A stretch of 60,404 bases of DNA from a virus. Of this stretch, positions 58,001 through 60,404 are shown one piece after another. The first letter of the stretch is position 1; each line of letters begins with the position of its first letter. The notes beneath the pieces were generated by a model. The model ran no database searches, was not told the origin of the DNA, and saw only the letters and a program-made list of their open reading frames with translations. The position numbers and the translations under genes are program-made. The stretch spans positions 1-60,404 of the IMG/VR virus record IMGVR_UViG_3300045581_000993; one strand, 5' to 3'.

Positions 58001-58576
58001 TCAATTCTCCAATTCTTTTAATTGTTTAGCTAGGTTTTTACATTCATTAGTTACATATTCAATATCTCTATACACTTCTTCATGAAAAGATTTAACACCT
58101 GGTACTAAATCACCAGCATGCCCACAATCAAAACCTACTACATAATCTGCTGTATAATTTTGTTGTTTAAATTCTCTTTTACCTGTATAGGTTACTCCAC
58201 CATGTACTTCAATGTTATAAAAATTTTCTTCTGAGAAACTACCATACAATTTATGTTCTTTAGGTAATTCTACGTACCCGCATAAGTGTTTTAATTCTGG
58301 ATGCCGCTGTATAAAACATCTGTATCCCGTATCCTCGTCAATAAATTCTAAAAAATCAGGTTCAGTTTCCCAAGGACGGGTCTTAGGATTAATATCATAT
58401 TCATCTTCTAACGTATAATATTCTTCACCACAAATTCTTTCTTTTAATAATTCTTTGGCGTATCCTAGCCTATGTTGCTTATTATCATAATCAACTAACT
58501 GATTTTTCCATTCTAGATACCACTCTCCTATTTGATAGCAGATAAAATCTACTTGTTGTTTCGTAAACTTTCTCAT
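58001..58576 (-). CDS. Conserved phage protein with HGGVTYTG and FDCGHAGD motifs
   Basis: The protein has 191 residues. C-terminal motifs GYVELPKEHKLYG, VHGGVTYTG, and VGFDCGHAGDLVPG match a protein family common in phages and bacteria, of unknown function. The conserved His, Asp and Cys could bind metal. Last gene of the leftward accessory block, after a terminator. Confidence 0.65.
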   Translation of the reverse strand: MRKFTKQQVDFICYQIGEWYLEWKNQLVDYDNKQHRLGYAKELLKERICGEEYYTLEDEYDINPKTRPWETEPDFLEFIDEDTGYRCFIQRHPELKHLCGYVELPKEHKLYGSFSEENFYNIEVHGGVTYTGKREFKQQNYTADYVVGFDCGHAGDLVPGVKSFHEEVYRDIEYVTNECKNLAKQLKELEN

Positions 58577-58613
58577 TTTTTATATTCCTTTTCGTATTTA
58601 TGTATAAATGATT

Positions 58614-58793
58614 TTAGTCATATTTAGGTTTAAATAACAATTGTTTGAAATTAATTAATTTATATTCCAAATCGTGATTTAATTTAAACAAAATTTCAAT
58701 GGATTTTTCAAGTTCCAGTATACGTTTTTCTAAAATTTGAGTTTCAATAACAGTTATTTCTTCATAACTAACTATTTTATCTCTACCTGTCAT
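58614..58793 (-). CDS. Hypothetical 59-residue coiled-coil protein
   Basis: I place the start at 58793 because the longer reading frame to 58808 lies inside the end of the upstream gene. The sequence is mostly one charged helix (EKRILELEKSIEILFKLNHDLEYKL). It overlaps the upstream gene by 4 bases (ATGA). Family not recognised. Confidence 0.5.
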   Translation of the reverse strand: MTGRDKIVSYEEITVIETQILEKRILELEKSIEILFKLNHDLEYKLINFKQLLFKPKYD

Positions 58794-59209
58794 TCTACCA
58801 CCTCCCAATCAATCGCTAGTACATCGTCTAGTGTTAAGGTTGGTGTAGTACTTTTAAATACCTTTACCCAATCATTACCAACTAATTTTAGATGTTCTAT
58901 ATTTACATGTGAGTCATTTAAAAATATCCCAAAAATTTGTTTTACATTTAACTTAATCCATTCTTTAAGATATTCCTGATATGTATCCAAACTATATTGG
59001 ACATTTTTTGTGATAATAAGTAAATTCCCCATATCATCTACATAATCTAATTTTACAGGAGTATTGTTTGAAGAAAAATATCCGTCTACAACAATATTTC
59101 TAGATTTAATATTGGAAATAAATCTTTCTATAAAAAGATTTTCCAACTTAGCTTTTTTTAATAATTTTATTAAAAATACAATATATTTATCCTCTTCAAC
59201 TATTTTCAT
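58790..59209 (-). CDS. Small protein ending in a DUF2829/Tad2-like motif
   Basis: The start is set at 59209 (MKIVEEDKY), overlapping the upstream stop. The 139-residue protein is mixed alpha/beta and ends TLTLDDVLAIDWEVVE. The DDxLAxDWExV ending is very similar to the C-terminal signature of DUF2829 proteins, which include Tad2 anti-Thoeris proteins. The rest of the sequence does not clearly match, so the assignment is tentative. Confidence 0.5.
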   Translation of the reverse strand: MKIVEEDKYIVFLIKLLKKAKLENLFIERFISNIKSRNIVVDGYFSSNNTPVKLDYVDDMGNLLIITKNVQYSLDTYQEYLKEWIKLNVKQIFGIFLNDSHVNIEHLKLVGNDWVKVFKSTTPTLTLDDVLAIDWEVVE

Positions 59210-59466
59210 TCCACTGCCTCCCAATCATTTGCTAAAATGTCATCTTGACCGAATAAGCCTTCTATTTCATTTCTTCCGTCTTTATATGTAGTTTTTATTT
59301 TTACGACACCATTGTAGTATACAGTTATCACTCTGTCGGGTGTGATACGATCACAGAAGCCAACATCTTTAAATCTCGAATAAGGACGCTTAAATCTCGT
59401 ATAAGATATTGATGGATTCTTTAAAAATTTTTCTTGATGAAGTGTTACACATTCAATTATGTTCAT
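59206..59466 (-). CDS. Small protein ending in a DUF2829/Tad2-like motif
   Basis: The protein has 86 residues, the usual DUF2829 length. It begins MNIIECVTLHQEKF and ends FGQDDILANDWEAVE, nearly matching the family C-terminus. The expected Arg-x-x-Trp early motif is not evident, so it may be a diverged member. It overlaps both neighbours, by 4 bases at each end. Confidence 0.55.
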   Translation of the reverse strand: MNIIECVTLHQEKFLKNPSISYTRFKRPYSRFKDVGFCDRITPDRVITVYYNGVVKIKTTYKDGRNEIEGLFGQDDILANDWEAVE

Positions 59467-59879
59467 GATATCTTGTACTTCTCTATTAGTTGTTTTAAAT
59501 CAGCTTTTTTTACCTGTAAATTTATATAAAGTAATTTTCCTTTATCATATACAGAGCTATAGTTGTTACTCCAACTTTCTTGATAAAACCAAGGATCAGT
59601 AGTTATATCTTCCGAACTTAAAGGTTGTATATTTGATATAGTTAGCGTTTTTTGTCCGAAAATTGTGATTTCTTTGTTTATGGCATATCCTAAAAGATCA
59701 GCTAATGATATGTCTATAATATTTTTACCAAAATTATCGCTGGTTATGTTTTTTGTTCCTATATATGCAAACTGCATTTGACGGCTAGCTGTAGAAGAAT
59801 GCTGTATATTGTATTCTACAAAATAATCTATAACCTTATTTAAAGGTAATTTTTTTTGTAAAGCTTCAACTATATTCAT
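59463..59879 (-). CDS. Hypothetical 138-residue protein, related N-terminus
   Basis: It begins MNIVEALQKKLPLNKVIDYF, resembling the MNI(I/V)E start of the next gene, and contains PLSSEDITTDPWFYQESW, a possible degenerate version of the DDILAxDW motif. It is likely a related or fused accessory protein. Function unknown. Confidence 0.5.
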   Translation of the reverse strand: MNIVEALQKKLPLNKVIDYFVEYNIQHSSTASRQMQFAYIGTKNITSDNFGKNIIDISLADLLGYAINKEITIFGQKTLTISNIQPLSSEDITTDPWFYQESWSNNYSSVYDKGKLLYINLQVKKADLKQLIEKYKIS

Positions 59880-59888
59880 TTTTTAACC

Positions 59889-60119
59889 TCATTCCATTTT
59901 TTCATCATCCTCTACTAAACAATGCCAAACTTCCCTTTTTATTCTTTTCCTCTTATGTTGATCATTACATAGCAAAATACTTTTTCGAGTAAAATGAGCA
60001 TAAAAACCACCTCTAGGACGACCCACTGAAAAATTGTTACTACATATAGGGCAAGTATATTTATCATTACTTAAGCTAGATGTTTGCATACCTCCTCTAG
60101 CTACTCCATATCTACTCAT
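59889..60119 (-). CDS. Small protein with possible zinc-binding Cys/His residues
   Basis: The start at 60119 (MSRYGVARGG) is uncertain: the frame also opens at GTG 60173, overlapping the upstream gene. It contains TCPICSNNF and later AHFTRK and LLCNDQHK, so C-x2-C and C-x3-H pairs may bind zinc. The rest is basic. It may bind nucleic acid. Confidence 0.55.
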   Translation of the reverse strand: MSRYGVARGGMQTSSLSNDKYTCPICSNNFSVGRPRGGFYAHFTRKSILLCNDQHKRKRIKREVWHCLVEDDEKME

Positions 60120-60150
60120 TTTAAAAATAACTGCACTTTGATCGCCCGTT

Positions 60151-60363
60151 CTACTTCTCGCATAATATATCACCTATACATCCTTCAATCCACTCGTAAG
60201 CCTCTCTTTCCGCTTTTTTATCCTTAGCCATTTCTATATATTCTTGCTCTAATTGTTTATAGGTAAGAACTTTAATGCGGATATTTTGCTTATTTGCATT
60301 TTTATTTAAATATTCACTTAATTCTTTAGCGGCAGGATTGTATTTTGATTCATAACGCTTCAT
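60151..60363 (-). CDS. 70-residue protein sharing its N-terminus with the gene at 1-635
   Basis: Residues 1-29 (MKRYESKYNPAAKELSEYLN and the following KNANKQNIR) are identical to the start of the partial repeat protein at 635. After residue 29 the sequence differs completely (IKVLTYKQLEQEYIEMAKDK). The gene starts inside the terminal 127-base repeat. Either this is a domain swap on a shared promoter, or one copy is an assembly artefact. Confidence 0.6.
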   Translation of the reverse strand: MKRYESKYNPAAKELSEYLNKNANKQNIRIKVLTYKQLEQEYIEMAKDKKAEREAYEWIEGCIGDILCEK

Positions 60364-60404
60364 GACATTACCTATTTTATTTCAATTATACAAAATATTA
60401 TTAT
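60278..60404. repeat. 127-bp exact direct repeat, right copy at window end
   Basis: This segment is identical to 550-676. It contains promoter, ribosome-binding site and start of the 70-residue gene. Because it ends exactly at the window end, continuing it with 677 onward would close a 59,728-bp circle. Confidence 0.9.

Noticed and set aside
1-60404. Transfer RNA genes
   Set aside because: No clover-leaf or TPsiC-arm pattern was found by reading; a tRNA scanner would be needed to exclude diverged ones.

Overview
The window reads as a nearly complete phage-plasmid of an AT-rich intracellular alphaproteobacterium, most likely a member of the Rickettsiales. This assignment rests on recognition rather than a database search. 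The supports are the low GC content, replication initiators and a Tn3-type resolvase like those of Rickettsia plasmids, a rickettsial-type patatin phospholipase, VapD, a ProP-like transporter and rickettsia-like porins. No rRNA, tRNA, CRISPR array or tyrosine integrase was seen. The last 127 bases repeat positions 550-676 exactly. If that marks circle closure, the molecule is a circle of about 59.7 kb (677-60404), and bases 1-549 are an alternative or paralogous branch.

Layout. 1-4.8 kb: a partial repeat protein, an omptin-like outer-membrane protein, a mazEF-type toxin-antitoxin pair inside an inverted-repeat cassette, and a partition operon (ParA, ribbon-helix-helix protein, small genes). 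4.8-14.5 kb: a leftward phage early or DNA-modification block with a C5 methyltransferase, a TerS-like protein, a ParB-methyltransferase fusion, a ParB-like protein, an HNH-AP2 protein, SSB-like proteins and a 612-residue initiator. That initiator gene carries iteron-like repeats next to an AT-rich stretch, an arrangement like phage lambda O. 14.5-21.3 kb: plasmid-like cargo with an MFS transporter, small genes, a 751-base non-coding region full of dyads and iterons, two serine recombinases, VapD behind a structured leader, and a second initiator. 21.6-25.9 kb: a rightward recombination operon (YqaJ exonuclease, XRE regulator, RecT/Bet annealing protein).

26-32.5 kb: four rightward genes for internal or ejection proteins, then a cold-shock protein. 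32.6-56.2 kb: a long leftward virion module. Read in transcription order it holds TerL, portal, a small conserved protein, a GroES-like co-chaperonin, scaffold, fibres, a decoration-type protein, a mini-ORF copying the capsid N-terminus, the major capsid protein, adaptors, tail fibres (one with an S74 chaperone), a patatin, P22 gp4/gp10-like proteins and a RuvC-like nuclease. The gene set suggests a short-tailed podovirus. 56.3-60.4 kb: a rightward porin and HU protein, then a leftward run of small accessory genes, two of which end in a motif resembling the DUF2829/Tad2 anti-Thoeris family.

How it fits together. The partition, resolvase, toxin-antitoxin and two replication systems would keep the element as an extrachromosomal prophage. 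The early block copies and methylates DNA. Several virion operons and the methyltransferase share an unusual promoter, an ACGA box 27 bases upstream of an extended -10 and no clear -35, which suggests coordinated control. Three outer-membrane proteins, a patatin and a transporter look like lysogenic conversion or host-manipulation cargo. No convincing endolysin was found.
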